Notes: generated by a model not told the origin, from the letters alone. Numbered from the stretch's first letter, positions 26,165-38,370 are shown. The stretch is 64,000 nt of DNA from Liquidambar formosana (GCA_039720395.1 CM077823.1:11736107-11800106); one strand, 5' to 3'. Numbers and translations are program-made.

Positions 26165-26565
26165 CACTACAAGAAAAACCACTTTTCACGACGTGCGAAA
26201 CACGTTGTGAATGAGTTTTCACGACGCACATCCGCATGTCGTCTAGGGCCATGCCATGGAAAGTAGAAACTTTTTAACGACGTGCGTTGCGCGTCGTAAT
26301 AGATGCATTAACGACGTACATTGCACGTCGTAATAGATACATTCATGACGTACATTGCACATCGTAATAAGTACATTAACGACGTGCAAAGCACGTCGTA
26401 ATAGATGCATTCACGACGTACAACCTGCACGTCATAATAAATACATGCATTCACGACGCACATTGCACGTCGTGAATAGATTAGCATTTGAGCAAAAAAA
26501 ATTTCCATGACATGCTTGGCACGTCGTTTATAATGTATTTACAACATGCATTGCATGCCGTGGAT
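26165..26565. repeat. CACTA left terminal and sub-terminal repeat array
   Basis: After the terminal CACTA there are about ten units of the form acgacgtrcrttgcrcgtcg, each itself an imperfect palindrome, separated by spacers such as taatagatgcatt. In CACTA elements such sub-terminal repeats bind the element's own accessory protein. Confidence 0.88.
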
Positions 26566-27332
26566 TGTATTCTTTTTTTTTTTTTTTTTATAACCTACTT
26601 TGGATATCCTATTTCCTGCTTTTTTTGCTTTACCTTTCAAATGTCATATGTCTATCATTGCCCAACGCATAATAAATCATTCATTCAAATTATCCATATC
26701 TATAATTTGAATAATTAAATTGAACCCAATTCAAAAAATATTCATATCCATCCACCAAGTTAAAGTACATATATTGTTTGTAAACTGAACTAACAAAATT
26801 TATACGAATGTCAAAATAAAGATCAAAAAGAGAAAATGGGTTTTCATTCCTACTGTCTCCCTGGCCTGAAATAGTTGGCTAGCCTCCTCAATCTCAAAAG
26901 ACAGAAGAGTTGCTAAGATGCCTAGCCTCCTCAACCTAATGTCCCTGAAATAGAAAACAATATAATTTATTATTAGTGGTAAGAAATATTGGTAGATAAA
27001 GACAACAATTATGCCATTTTTATACTCGCAGTATGCCATTTTTATAGTCCCACATCTAAGTTAGATCAAAATAAAATATAAAATTTCTAACATATATAAT
27101 CATATGCACAATTAAGATTTAAATCTATAAGACAACAGTAAAACCATCAAAGACCTGCGAGCAGTGTTGGATGATAAAGAAAAGTGTTCAGATTGTTTGT
27201 TTTTATTTGCCTCCCATTTATATAATTATATTCCCTTTCTTTTTATTACTGGAGGTTTATCATTATGGATAAGGAGCTAGAAATAAAATAAGAAACAAAT
27301 AAAAGATGAATCCTTGTGCTTATAAACCTTAC

Positions 27333-27453
27333 CAAGCACACGAACAATCTCAACTGTACTTCCTCCATCATCAGAAACAGGAAGAACATGGGCAACACGA
27401 GTTGTTAACCTTGTAAGCTCTTCCACAACTCCATTAAAGGCAGTTCCACTGGC
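27333..27453 (-). pseudogene. Captured exon of a CofD-family (UPF0052) gene
   Basis: The 121-bp exon follows the minus-strand acceptor ctgctgcag and ends at CTTG|GTAAGG. It encodes GTAFNGVVEELTRLTTRVAH followed by VLPVSDDGGSTVEIVRVLG. That is the N-terminal nucleotide-sugar or phospholactate-binding segment of plant proteins of the CofD/YvcK superfamily (2-phospho-L-lactate transferase CofD-like, predicted in organelles). Only this exon is clear. A weak GDIRLRRL stretch near 26930 might derive from the next exon (usually GDIRSRCLRL), but that is uncertain. It lies inside the CACTA element on the same strand as the helicase piece and cannot make a whole protein. Confidence 0.8.
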
Positions 27454-28175
27454 CTGCAGCAGTATTAAACTATTGGATGAATTTTCCAAGTGGTAGTCAT
27501 GGTTGTTCATACAAACTTGAAAACTTCAAATTTTAGGTGCAATTCCTTCTAGGTTGTACGAGATAACTACAACAAAAATATAAAATGGAAAAATAAGTAT
27601 GCATGGGGAAAATTTCCCTACATTAAGTTTAGCTATGTATTCTTCATATATTTAGCAAAGTTGAGGTTTTGTTTCACGTGTTGAGGTATGTAACAAAAGA
27701 AACAACATAAAACTATATTGGTTATCACTGCTAGCATATTAAATTTAGATGAGAATCTTCCTGAGTAACTCTGTCCCCCAATAAGGCGCCTTTTCTCTGA
27801 CATAGAACCATAGAAAAGATAAGAGAATCCAATCACAATCAATCTTAGCCAACTCAGGTTTGATGCTCCTAGAATTTATCCAACCAAAGAGAAGGAGCAA
27901 GGAGTTGAGAGCTATATAACCCCATCACACAAAGGGTATTATAAACATTAACTTCTAATCAGTATATGAAGATTTTAATTTAGGGCTTCAAAATATTGTT
28001 GAAGAGGCCTATTTTTTTTTTTTTTTTTTTCACTTTTGGAGCAACTTATGTATTGCTTTTGAGCCCTTATTGGAAGACTCTTTGGCATTCAACCATTATA
28101 TTCATTGTTCAGGTATTCTAGTTAATTTGAATTTGTTTGCATCAACAAAAGCTTAAATAATCCATGAAGTACAAA

Positions 28176-29360
28176 CCTACTTAAGTCAAGCTTTCTTTTG
28201 CAGATGGCAAAACATAGGCGAAGTGGTGTGGATATAAGTATATCACAAGGCCGTTTTGAGAAATCAGTATTTCTTGCAAGCTCTTTAGTCATTAACTTAA
28301 TATAAATTTTTTTTCCCTCAGCCAACTTCTTACACTCTACTCGTTTGAACATGGGACACACAAAAGGCCTTAAACAATACCATAAGTTTCATGAGCATAG
28401 GACACACAAGGTTTTGCCAGACCAAGTTGGAGCACAAGCAAAGCATTCTTGTCCCTACCACAAATTGTTAATAACATAGCTATCAAAGAACAAAATATTA
28501 AGAAGAACAGATCGGAAACAAAGCAATCTGAATTTAAGTTCTAACGAAGTCAAAATTGATATTATTAACAAATGATTATTTTTAGAAAACAAAATGGGAA
28601 AAAGTAAGAGGTAAAAAGCTACAGAAAAAGATAGAATAAATGGAAAACCGTACAAATAGAAGGATCAGAATGCCTGCCTTTGGATTGGTGTCAACTCTTT
28701 AAACCCAAGTTCTACCAAATTGTGTAATAAATATGAATCACATTGTATCTGTTCAAAAACCAAATAAGGTCCCATTTCTAGTCATAAACATTCAACCAAA
28801 CAATATCAAACTAAAAAAACAGCACAAGGCGGTTGGAATAATATAGTTTGACAAAATTCTAAAGCGAAGATGGGACATTGTTCCTAGAAACATGAATGTT
28901 ATATTTCTTCTGCAGCAATGCATCTCACTAAAGTCATGAAATAAAAAGGATAAAACATTAGAATTCCAACAAAAAATAGTAATAATAACAACAGTAGCAG
29001 TAATAGCAATAGTAATGACCTCAATTTGCCTATTGAGTTCCTTCTTCTGTTGGGAAACCCCATCTTCTGCCTAGTCATTCTGTTCAATTACAGTAGCCCC
29101 TTTTTTGAACTCTTAATGACACTATATTCTTCCATCGCATCTAAAGTGAAAAATAAAAAAAATAAAAAAAAATCAACACACAATATTAGCTTATAGCAAG
29201 TTGAATTTCTTCAACCACATAACATTAATAAGAAAACCAACACCAAAATTCACCAGAAGCTGTAGCCTTTCGCTTCCTCTTCTTGCCAGACACCTTCCCC
29301 ATCTCCTCTGCTTCAGCGTCTCCACTTTCGACCACGCTCAGCTCCTTAATAGCATTATCA
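28176..29360 (-). pseudogene. Captured fragment of a ROK1/RH57-type DEAD-box RNA helicase gene
   Basis: Pieces appear in correct gene order on the minus strand. A basic N-terminal segment lies at ~29360-29250 (AEEMGKVSGKKRKRKATASG). QQKKELNRQIE lies at ~29100-29016. The Q motif lies at ~28725-28645 (ELGFKELTPIQRQAF). Motif I lies at ~28450-28400 (ECFACAPTWSGKT, where the family has APTGSGKT). Then ECKKLAEGKK, IKLMTKEL and CDILISTPLRL run to LDLSR at 28176, where a possible donor follows. This matches plant DEAD-box helicase 57/ROK1, an 18S rRNA processing factor. Stops, frameshifts and the Gly-to-Trp change in the ATP-binding loop make it dead. Motif II onward is absent. Confidence 0.82.
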
Positions 29361-30099
29361 TTTTCTTACTTCTCCTAAATCTAAAAAGGAATCCTAGAAC
29401 AAGAAAACCTATCAAAGAATTTTGGATACCCAACTAAATGAACACTTAGAGAGAAGTAAAATCTGAAAAAAAAAATATTCCAAAAGCTCACCTACCATTT
29501 TTCTGGTCAGCACACACCACTCCAACCTCGCCAACTCCATTTTTTCCGACCATGGATTCATCAACAAAAAAAGAAAAAAAAAACACAAATTAATATACAA
29601 AACAAAACGTCAACTACTTATAAACACCATCACCATCATGACAAACCCTTTCCACCACCACTTCAAAACCACCATTTTGAATCCACCTAAGAACAACCAA
29701 AAAAGAAAAAAAAAGCATTAAAAATACTCATAAAGCTGATGGGATCGTCTTCTCCGACGAATTCTAATTCAGATCTGAGGATAAAAACCCCCTAAAATCA
29801 GATATGCTATATTAAACTATTTTTAAAATCCAAATTCAAGTTTGGGAGGCAGAGAGATTGCCCTAGTTATTAGCAATGGATGAAGAAAATGAGATCAGAT
29901 TTGAAGATTCATCTTCAAAAGTACTCTTATCTATAGGGATCTCAAGATTAACGCTTAGAATACCATTCTTACCTGAATCGTGAATTAGGATTGACGAAGA
30001 GGCAAATCCAAAAACAGATCTAGGTGATTTCTTCTTTTTTTTTCTTCTTAGCAGATCCTCTCCCCATCGCGGTGAGAGATAGACTGGGGTTGAAGAACC

Positions 30100-30411
30100 A
30101 TGTCATTGTACACCGTCTCTTTCGATCATGGCGGTCACAGGTCACGACCCGCCGTTTCAAATCGCCCCTTCAACAATGATAGTTACATAGGCTACGACCC
30201 ACGCCTCCTATCCCAGCACTTCGACTCCTTCTCCACCTTCGCCCACAACGAGTTCGTCAAGGACTCGGCTGGTTACTCAAACTCACTTGAGTTTGGGGAA
30301 AAAAACTTGAATAAAATACACAGCGAGAGAGACAGAGATCGTGAGGGAGAGCGAGAGAGACGAACCAGGTGTGGCGCTGTGTCTCCATCAACACCATTGT
30401 TCCTTATTTGA
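30100..30411 (+). pseudogene. Captured first exon of clathrin light chain
   Basis: The ATG at 30100 opens a frame with SRPAVSNRPFNNDSYIGYDP followed by RLLSQHFDSFSTF and VKDSA. This is the N-terminal acidic region typical of plant clathrin light chains, which coat endocytic and trans-Golgi vesicles by binding clathrin heavy chain. After about residue 65 the frame runs into unrelated GA-rich sequence (SERDRDREGERERR) and stops, so the coiled-coil heavy-chain-binding part is missing. Several acidic residues usual in the family (DDDG) are here NNDS. It is on the opposite strand from the other two captured pieces. It retains its start codon and could be translated as a short chimera if transcribed. 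Confidence 0.78.
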
Positions 30412-30584
30412 GCTCTGAGAGAAAGAGAGAGAACCTGATTTGATATTAGAGAGAACACCAACTTCTGGATTTGAGATTTGAGAGGAGGAAGAGAAAAAGA
30501 AAGAATGCGTGCCCTAGTTCAAAAGGAAAATAAATGAAAAATGCAAAATAATTGAAGAGGGAATAGAGCCCGCTAAAAATTTCG

Positions 30585-30986
30585 CCGTGTTAAGCTTTTT
30601 GACGGCGTGTAGAAGCAAGCCATAAAAGAATTAGAGAGGCTATAGTATTTACGACGTGTACATTGCGCCGTAAATAAGCTAATCTCGTTGAAGCATTTAC
30701 GACGTATAAAATATGTCGTACAAAATAAGTCAAATTCACCTTCCCTTTTTAACGACGCGTAAAGCACGTCGTAGATAGCCATTTCTCGGTATAATATTTA
30801 CGACGTGCAAAACATGTCGTAATAAATGTCATTGACGACATATTTTCCTTGTATGTCGTGAATTTTGTCTATATGAGGTCTTTTAACGACGTGCTAAATA
30901 AACACGTCGTAAAAAACCCATATTAATGACTTGCAAATATGCAAGTCGTTAATTTCAAGTCGTAAATACCCACTTTTGTTGTAGTG
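30585..30986. repeat. CACTA right sub-terminal and terminal repeat array
   Basis: Units such as acgacgtgcaaaacatgtcgt recur about ten times up to the terminal GTAGTG, mirroring the left array. Spacers differ from those on the left. Confidence 0.87.
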
Positions 30987-31898
30987 GCTGATAAGAGGGT
31001 CTATATTTATAGTTAACCAAATCTAGGATTCAATGATTGAGATTAATTTACCATAAAACTAATCTAAGGCTATTATTAACTCCCTTGGTCCTTAAACAAC
31101 TCAAAACCACTTAACAATAGGATTAAAATTCTTTTAAAACAAGAAAAAGGGAGTAAGAGAATCCCAAAACGTGTTTCCTTGAAAATAGGGCGAATTGAGC
31201 ACGGAACCTCGAATGACCGTTTGGGTGAACTGGTTGGACCGGTTGGGTGAACCGGTCACCCGAGGGTCTTCTCTTGATTCCCCAGTTTTGACTTATTTCG
31301 GGTTTTTATCCTAAAACAGTCATATCTTGCTCAAATTAACTCCAAATTGAGTGACTCAAAAGCCAAAATTTCCATATTTCAATGAAGAACAAGTTTAAAA
31401 TATTCTTGGACCAAAAATCTCCAACCATGGTCAAGTGGTTGGGTTTAACAAGGCGGTTAACCAAAAAGGGTTAATTAGCCAAAAGGTAAATAATATGGTG
31501 AATCAATCTCAAACCTATTCAATTCTTAAATTGACACTACAATTAGATTCTTTTCATCATTATAAACTCATTGGAACAATCTGGGATGAGTTTCGAGGTC
31601 AATTGGAAAAGATACGAGCTAAAAGACGAAATTGCCCTTCAAGTCGCAAAAGTTCTAATTAACTATCAAAACCTATCTAGAATTGAACCAAATCACACAC
31701 ACATGTCCTAAATGCACCTAGAAACTAAATGCAAGTGATGGAATGCAAAAATGAGATAAAAACATGCGTGCAATAATGAACTATGCACATAAGCTTAAAA
31801 GAGCAAAAATGTCTTTCAAGGCTTAGAGACTTCTAAATGCTTCAAGAACTCATGAAATGAATTCATGAACTCCTAGGAATGAAAATGGGATGTCTACA

Positions 31899-32103
31899 CC
31901 CCCCTACTATTGACCCCCCTCCTTCTGCCCTTGGTTAGTTTGATTTGTAATATTATAAAAGGATTAGGATTAGGATCGTGATTAATTAGGGAGAAAGTTT
32001 TGTATACAATTCTTGGCACAAATTAATTTGTTAGATAATAAGTGAAGCTTTTCCTATTAGCTTCTTTAAAAGTAACTGGATTTTCAAATCTATTAGTTTT
32101 AAA
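31899..32103. other. Short flank between LTR1-B and the SINE
   Basis: C-rich then AT-rich sequence. No gene or recognisable repeat. Confidence 0.5.
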
Positions 32104-32314
32104 TTTTTTTTTTTTTTTTTTTTTTTTTTGTTAAAAAAAGTTTAGGTGAGGGGAGGCTACCCTAGTCCAAGGCCAGCGCAAGCCGCAAGCCTCAGCTAGG
32201 ACTTACATTGGACTTAAAGATCGCCCACCAATTAAGGAGAACTGCTGGTAGCGGGAGTTGAACCTAAGCCTTACAAGCAAAGAATTCGATCCTTACCAAC
32301 TAAACCAACCCCCG
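32104..32314 (-). mobile_element. tRNA-derived SINE with poly-A tail
   Basis: On the minus strand the element begins CGGGGGTTGGTTTAGTTGGT, an A-box-like start (TAGTTGGTAAGG). About 40 bp later it has a B box, GGTTCAACTCCCGC. Both are internal RNA polymerase III promoter boxes derived from a tRNA. It then has a non-tRNA body and ends in a run of 26 A (T at 32104-32129 on the plus strand). It is about 210 bp long, usual for plant SINEs. A clear target duplication was not established. Confidence 0.85.
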
Positions 32315-32559
32315 TTTGCAAAATATGTCAATATTTATTATCCTTATTCCCGACCTATTATAAAATAGGTCAATTAACACTCAAGATAAACTTACTTAAC
32401 CGATGATTAGCTCCAAGAAAAAGTAAGAAGTCAAATCTAGAAATTTGATAGAGTTTAAAATCCAATGTATTCAGCTAGTGGAAGATCCTTCTCAATGGTC
32501 AGTAACAAATTATTTTTTTCATGATCCGAAAATTGGCCATAACTCATTGAAAAATAAAT

Positions 32560-33245
32560 GTATTTTTTTTTAGAAATTGAGGGTGGTATTAGAAATAAAA
32601 TCCACATTAAAGCCTTATTTTTTAGAAAGTTCGGCAAGATCCTATTTATAAGTAGGACATATCAAGTTATCAATTGGTTAAAACGTGTGCAATTTAAATA
32701 ATAAAATCTATAACCATCGATAAATTAAAATTTGAACAAGCTAGCAGTAGTGTTCCTCATAGTTCTAAATATAATACAGACCATAAATGATATATAAATA
32801 AGTCCACACATCATCCACATGCAATGTGTGCTATAACCCCATGCTAAGCCTGATTGGATGCATCACGTCTTCAAAAAAACTCATCATTACCCTATTCCCA
32901 ATCTGCGAAATATATGGAAATGGGGTTGTGACTAAAATTCAGTAGGTTACATTTTTCAAAGTGTATACCAAGGTTTTAAAACAAATTTAAACAATTTGAC
33001 TAGATTGGGAAGACTTCGTTAGTAAACTAAAATTCAGCATGAATAATTAATTCATCATTATCTGGTATCGTATCACAGTATTTTATAATGATAATCCTTC
33101 CCAAATTAATGGGGTCTTTGCGCACAAAATAAAAGAAAATACAACAAGACATCCTAATTTGGAACTACAGTAACCTCACATTTGGGTCTACATTAAGTGG
33201 TCTAGGATTAAGAATAAGAAAATATGGCATGACTTCCCATTTTTT
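32560..33245 (+). mobile_element. LTR2 fragment, first part of a split copy
   Basis: Degenerate similarity to 23180-24120 includes tataagtaggacatatcaag and the sub-repeat around 33110-33240 (gggtctttgcgcacaaaataa). It breaks off after ggcatgacttcccat, and the matching next part resumes near 40340. Confidence 0.65.
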
Positions 33246-33903
33246 TTTTTTTTTTTGAGTTTTTTTCACAAATATACATCCCCTTATGAAAAAAAAAAAT
33301 TTTCTTATATGAATTTAAAATCTTCTTCTAAGGGTATACGACCAACACGACCTGGCAACCACGTGTTCACCAATTGGCCCTGAACGCTACGTTTAACGAT
33401 GCGCAGCCACCCCTCTTTCTTTCTGTTGCGTTAGATATGGATCCTTGATCTCTCTCTTTCTCCACTACAGATCCTTCCCTCTCCACCGCCAATCATTATA
33501 GACCTAGTTTTAGGGTTCGCTGCTAATCTCTCATCTATCTGTGAGATTGTTGGAGAAGATGTCACACAACAGTTTTAGGTGAACGTCCCTCCTCGCCGTC
33601 GTGAATGCGTGATTTGAAAGGAAGGCATATCTGGTGCATGTCACTAAAGGTGCTCACTAGTAGTGGTTTAACAGAGGCATGATCTTCTGCTTCTGCTTCT
33701 TCCTTCTTTTTTTATTTTTTTTATTATTATTATTTTCTATTTTTTTTGCTACTTGTGTAAATTTAGAAGGGGAAAAAAACTTCAAAGAATGCAATATGGA
33801 GGTGGAGACGATCCAAATTCCTATGAAGGCGAACAACGCCGACAGATCTGATGGTTAGCGTCTCTAATCTGGAGGTAGGTTTACCTCACATGGCAGCTTT
33901 GGA
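33246..33903. other. Low-complexity and unassigned sequence
   Basis: T and A tracts, then a GC-richer patch (33340-33660) with no recognisable frame, then (TTA)n. It is part of the DNA that separates the two halves of the split LTR2. Confidence 0.4.
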
Positions 33904-33908
33904 TCTTC

Positions 33909-34431
33909 TGGTAGAAAATATTAAAACAAATAATATTAAACTAAGCGGAAGAGAAAACAAGATGAATTGGATTTGTACAGTACGGTAGATCATAAAATCA
34001 TAAATAATGAATAACATACCAGAAGGAGTTGGAAACGTAGCCATTGTAGAGATGCTTTAACCTGTGAGAATAAAAACTTCAACGGTAATAGTACTACACC
34101 CAACCTTCCTAATTTCAGGATGATAGGGTTCCAAAACACAATGAAATATGTAGAAGGCTGGGTGATGACCACTAACCCTAAGTTTCCAAATCCAACTAGG
34201 ACTTAACCTATCATAAGTCCCATGGGTCAAGACACATAGAATCAAATCACCACACTCACTAAAACCCTACTAATATTACCAAATTATATTTGATCAAACG
34301 ATCAAAACATATTCACTGTGATTGACAAAAAACCGTTTGATCTAAGGGTCCCACTTTTACAAGATCATCATAATTAACTCATAATTTAATTGAAATAAAA
34401 TATAAGCTATGGAGTCCAAAAAATTCTTACA
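33909..34431 (-). repeat. 3' LTR of the copia-like element
   Basis: 523 bp, same length as the partner at 37449-37971. Substitutions are scattered and no indel is visible. Confidence 0.88.
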
Positions 34432-37400
34432 TTCTCCCACTCGGACCATAGCGAAAAATTTTGAAATTTGAAAACAAAGTCTGAGTTAATAACAAAATTC
34501 GAAGTTGAGTGGCCACTCATTAATTTGAAAAACAAATGATGGTCTTATTTAAGTTGCCCAAACATTTAGTAATATAAGAGTTTATAAAACAAAACTTATT
34601 TACAATGATTTTGATAGACACCCAATCAGGAAGGGCGTACGCATTTACGCAGTATTGGCCTATTACCAAGGTCAAAATATCTACAAAATCATTATATTTA
34701 TGTAACAAAATGTGGAGATATGTGTTTAATGAGACAAGACATGTAACCAAGTATAGTGAAAAAACAAACAAACCTTTCCCATAAACGGTCATCGAAACTT
34801 CATATGCACCAAAAAACAAAAGCACATGTCATCTGGATCCAAAATATGATAAGGACATATCATAACGAATGTGCAAACAAAATCCAGATGAGAGCACTTC
34901 AGATGATATCCAGTCATCCGGAATTCCCAAGTTAGTTTAAGAGTTCTAAGTCCCTAAAAGTGAGCGTATAAAATCGAATCTCACATATATTCAAATAAGA
35001 ACTCTAAGGAACCAAAACTCTCAATTTGAGAGAAAATAAATATGAATCCAAATGGACCAACGCGAAAATAGATTTTCACTAATCAAGCTGATAGTAAAAT
35101 AACATAAAACTTATGACGAGAAGTAAATGTAATTTTCAATAAAATTTCTCTGACATAAGATAATAATAATAATCAAATGGTCTATAACAAAAATTCTAAT
35201 TTTGGGTGCTCCCACAAACTAAAAGTACTAAATACAATTAAGTATTTATAACCATGATGTGCAAATAAAATTAGATTCAAAATGCACAATAATCCATAAA
35301 ATAATTGAATAGCATTCAAATGTGCATGAACAAAACTATTCTAAACAATTATGGATAGTGGAACAAAAAATCACAAGCACTTGCTAGTAATGATTTAAAC
35401 AAAATTGAGCCTCTATATAAAACAAAAATAATCTCTTGCAAAAACTCCCACTGAGAAAAAACATTCATAAGATGAAAAATGTTTATAAATGATGGGATAG
35501 ATACAAACACGTGAATAAGGGACACATGAGATTATCACAAATTAACCATTAAATCTAAAGCAAAAGAATTTATTTGAAATGACAAAAATAAATTAATGTT
35601 CATAAATGGTCATTCAAATTTGTGTATCGAGAAAAATCCAAAATATTTCAAAATAAACTAATAGTTTAGTATTTCTTAAAAGATTGGATTTTATTTTATC
35701 TCAAAATTTATAAACTTTAAAGACACTCAAAACCTCAAGTAAAAAAATATATAAATATATTACCAAACCAATATAAACCCGAGGTTATAATCAAATAGAG
35801 TTCTTAAAAAATTATGTGATGAATTCAAAAATTGGGCAAATAGTTTCACCAATGGAAATTCCAAAAAGAACTCATCAAAGTGTACAATATTGTCCAAAAA
35901 TTGCAAGAAAATTATATAAGGCCCCAAAATATTGTGCTTGTGAGTTTCTAGATAAATTATATTTGATCTCATTCTAAAAATTTATATCTATAATCATGAA
36001 ATAGAATCAGAATTTGTTTCACTATTAATATGGCATATTCGAAATAAATTGTAAAAGAATAGGAGCAAATTAAATATGCCAAAAAAAACAAAAAAAAAAA
36101 TGTGGATGATATAATACTAAGCATATGTAAATGCAATAACATCCACAAAAAATTTGATCTTTGGGGTAGACCAAATTCTAAATTATTTGCAATTCAAGAT
36201 TCCTCCTTTGGGTCGAAATCATAAACCAAATAACAAAGCGGCTTTATCACAAAATCAAGGCAAGTTTCCTACACACAGTGTCTTATCATTCTCAATGCCT
36301 TTGGGTCATGTATTGAATTCAATTTCACACATGCATATTCCACTTCCTTGCTCGTTCCAACCGTGTTACCATAAATGACAAAGCCTTTGGGTCATATATC
36401 AAACATGGACACAATCGAACGCAATGTAACATCATGACATTCAAAAGTAATACAAACTCAACATAAACATGTTGAACAAAATACTAATGAGCTTTCTACT
36501 AATAATTATGGAGATTTTTCATCTACTTTGGCAGTCTGATAGTCTCATACAAGTATTAGCACAAGTCTTACAATATATCATGATGTAACGATATTAATAA
36601 TAGTCATACCTTTCCCATAAGAGACTACTAGTCAAAACATAAATCAAGATGGGCTAACATAATAATTCTTTGTAAAGATCACTGATAAATTGATTCAAAC
36701 ATATAATAATTTTGAAATAACGAATGAGAATGAATAAAAATATGTTCTGAATCAATTGACAAAACGAAAAGCAAAAAAACCAAAATATCAAAAGCCCAAT
36801 AAATTTAATAATTGTTCAACACTAATTTAGTTCCTCCAAAAAAAAAAAAAAAAAAAATGAGACCAAGTCACAAGTGACTAATAAATGTGTTTTACTACCG
36901 AACTGGTGCCAATTTAAAATACATGAAAAAATTCCACTATTAACACTTATAAAATTTGACATGTCTCAATAATTTATTTATTTGTTCTTAAAAACTCATA
37001 TATAATATCTATACTAATAAAGTATAAGGTCAAAAGGTCAATGATATTTATTATGGGTGGTGCACTGGCTCAAAAGACTCAAGTTGAGTCTCATCATAAT
37101 TCACACGGCTTGCAAGTTACGTTGTATACCAGGTTGTCGATCACTCCATATACAAGAGGTCGTGCATCTTCTATCCAATCACAACCCTCCAAAAAATATA
37201 TACCTTCTACCAATAAAAAACTGAAACTGGTTTTGGCTTTCACAAAAACAAAACGTGATTCTTTTTTTTTTATTTTATTTAATTACTACTCCATTCATAC
37301 GAAAAGTCAATAATAAATTGAAAGTAAGCCGAAATCTCGTAACAATGAATAGAAAAGCTGGCAACCCCGTTAAAAGTAATTGTTAAATAATTTTCAATAT

Positions 37401-37448
37401 AACGATCACCAAAACTATACAACTCTAAGCCGTGGCTCTGACACCACA

Positions 37449-37971
37449 TGATAGAAAATATTAAAACAAATAATATTAAACTAAGTGGAAGCGAAAACAA
37501 GATGAATCGGATTTGTACAGTATGGTAGATCATAAAATCATAAATAATGAAGAACATACCAGAAGGAGTTGGAAACGTAGCTATTGTAGAGATGTTTTAA
37601 CCTGCGAGAATAAAAACTCCAACAGTAGTAGTACTACACCCAACTTTCCTAATTTTAGGATGATAGGGTTCCAAAACACAATGAAATATATAGGCAGCTG
37701 GGTGACGACCACTAACCCTAAGTTTCCAAATCCAACTAGGACTTAACCTATTATAAGTCCTATGGGTCAAGACACATAGAATCAAATCACCACACTCACT
37801 AAAACCTTACTAATATTACCAAATTATATTTGATCAAACAGTGAAAACATATTCACTATATTTAACAAAAAACCGTTTGATCTATGGGTCCCACTTTTAC
37901 AAGATCATCACAATTAACTCATAATTTAATTAAAATAAAACATAAGCTATGGAGTCCAAAAAATTCTTACA
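37449..37971 (-). repeat. 5' LTR of the copia-like element
   Basis: 523 bp. On the minus strand its end borders the primer-binding site. Confidence 0.88.
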
Positions 37972-37976
37972 TCTTC

Positions 37977-38325
37977 TTGTCATTTTTTTTATTTTTTATT
38001 TCTAGAAAAAAGAAAAAAGAATAGGGGGTCACAGCGGCTTCAATTTAGGAGTTTATGTTGATGGGGTCGTCGATGAGGATGAGAAGAAAATGGGGGGAAC
38101 GGTGGCGGCAGATCTGTTATTAACCAAAAAGGGAGATATTACAAAGAAAAAAAAAAGACCAATCACGGCGGCCATGGCTGCCTCTAATTCTCTAAATAGA
38201 GCATAAGGAAAAAAGAGTTGGAAAAAAAAAAAAAAAAAAAAAAAAACCGAGGAGAAAAAGGAAATAGAGATGGTGACGGATTGTGGAGGCTATTGGGTTT
38301 GCATTGGATGGTTGTCATTCTTCAT

Positions 38326-38370
<45 letters not shown>

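Larger units (their letters stand above)
26165..30986. mobile_element. CACTA (En/Spm-type) transposon carrying three host gene fragments
   Basis: The left end is CACTACAAGAAAAACC. The right end, as complement, is CACTACAACAAAAGTGG. The 3-bp target GCT is duplicated (26162-26164 and 30987-30989). The undisturbed LTR1 copy A reads ...taatGCTgataag on the same strand (complement of about 9985-10000), with one GCT. Sub-terminal arrays of acgacgtgc palindromes fill both ends. The 4822-bp element shows no TNP2 transposase or TNPD-like frame, so it must be moved in trans. Its interior holds pieces of a CofD-family gene, a DEAD-box helicase and clathrin light chain, with splice sites kept in the first two, so capture was from genomic DNA. 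Confidence 0.93.
22277..31898 (-). mobile_element. LTR1 copy B, inverted, split by two nested elements
   Basis: Read on the minus strand it starts TGTAGACATCCC at 31898 and ends GGTTCACA at 22277, and follows LTR1 copy A closely. Removing the LTR2 insertion (23122-25177) and the CACTA insertion (26165-30986), each with one target duplication, leaves about 2.73 kb against 2.85 kb in copy A. The flanks are C-rich and show no clear 5-bp duplication. The outer flanks are unlike those of copy A, so the two are separate insertions or copies, not one segmental inversion. Confidence 0.8.
33909..37971 (-). mobile_element. Complete non-autonomous copia-like LTR retrotransposon, TSD TCTTC
   Basis: Two direct repeats of exactly 523 bp (33909-34431 and 37449-37971) start TGRTAGAAAATATT and end AATTCTTACA, and are about 95% alike by eye. 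TCTTC flanks the element (33904-33908 and 37972-37976). On the minus strand the LTR at 37449-37971 is followed directly by TGTGGTGTCAGAGCCACGG, close to the initiator-Met PBS TGGTATCAGAGC usual in copia elements. A purine tract GAGTGGGAGAA precedes the other LTR. The 3.0 kb interior has only short unrecognised frames (for example 34520-34825, 35760-35972) and no gag or pol, so it depended on another element. Confidence 0.88.

Noticed and set aside
26165..26565. CRISPR-like appearance of regularly spaced acgacgtgc repeats
   Set aside because: A plant genome, spacers not unique or constant in length, and the array lies exactly inside a CACTA terminus, so these are sub-terminal transposon repeats.
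28899..29087. Leu-rich minus-strand frame that looks like a membrane segment
   Set aside because: The Leu run is an (AAT/AGC)n-like tract in an intron of the captured helicase. The helicase frame itself runs in another phase here.
9071..31898. One large inverted duplication joining LTR1 copies A and B
   Set aside because: Sequence outside the LTR1 limits does not match between the copies, so they are separate element copies rather than a segmental inversion.
34057..34245. Similar 60-62 codon frames in both LTRs of the copia-like element (also 37597-37785)
   Set aside because: They lie within LTRs and differ through frame changes between the copies; no protein family is evident.
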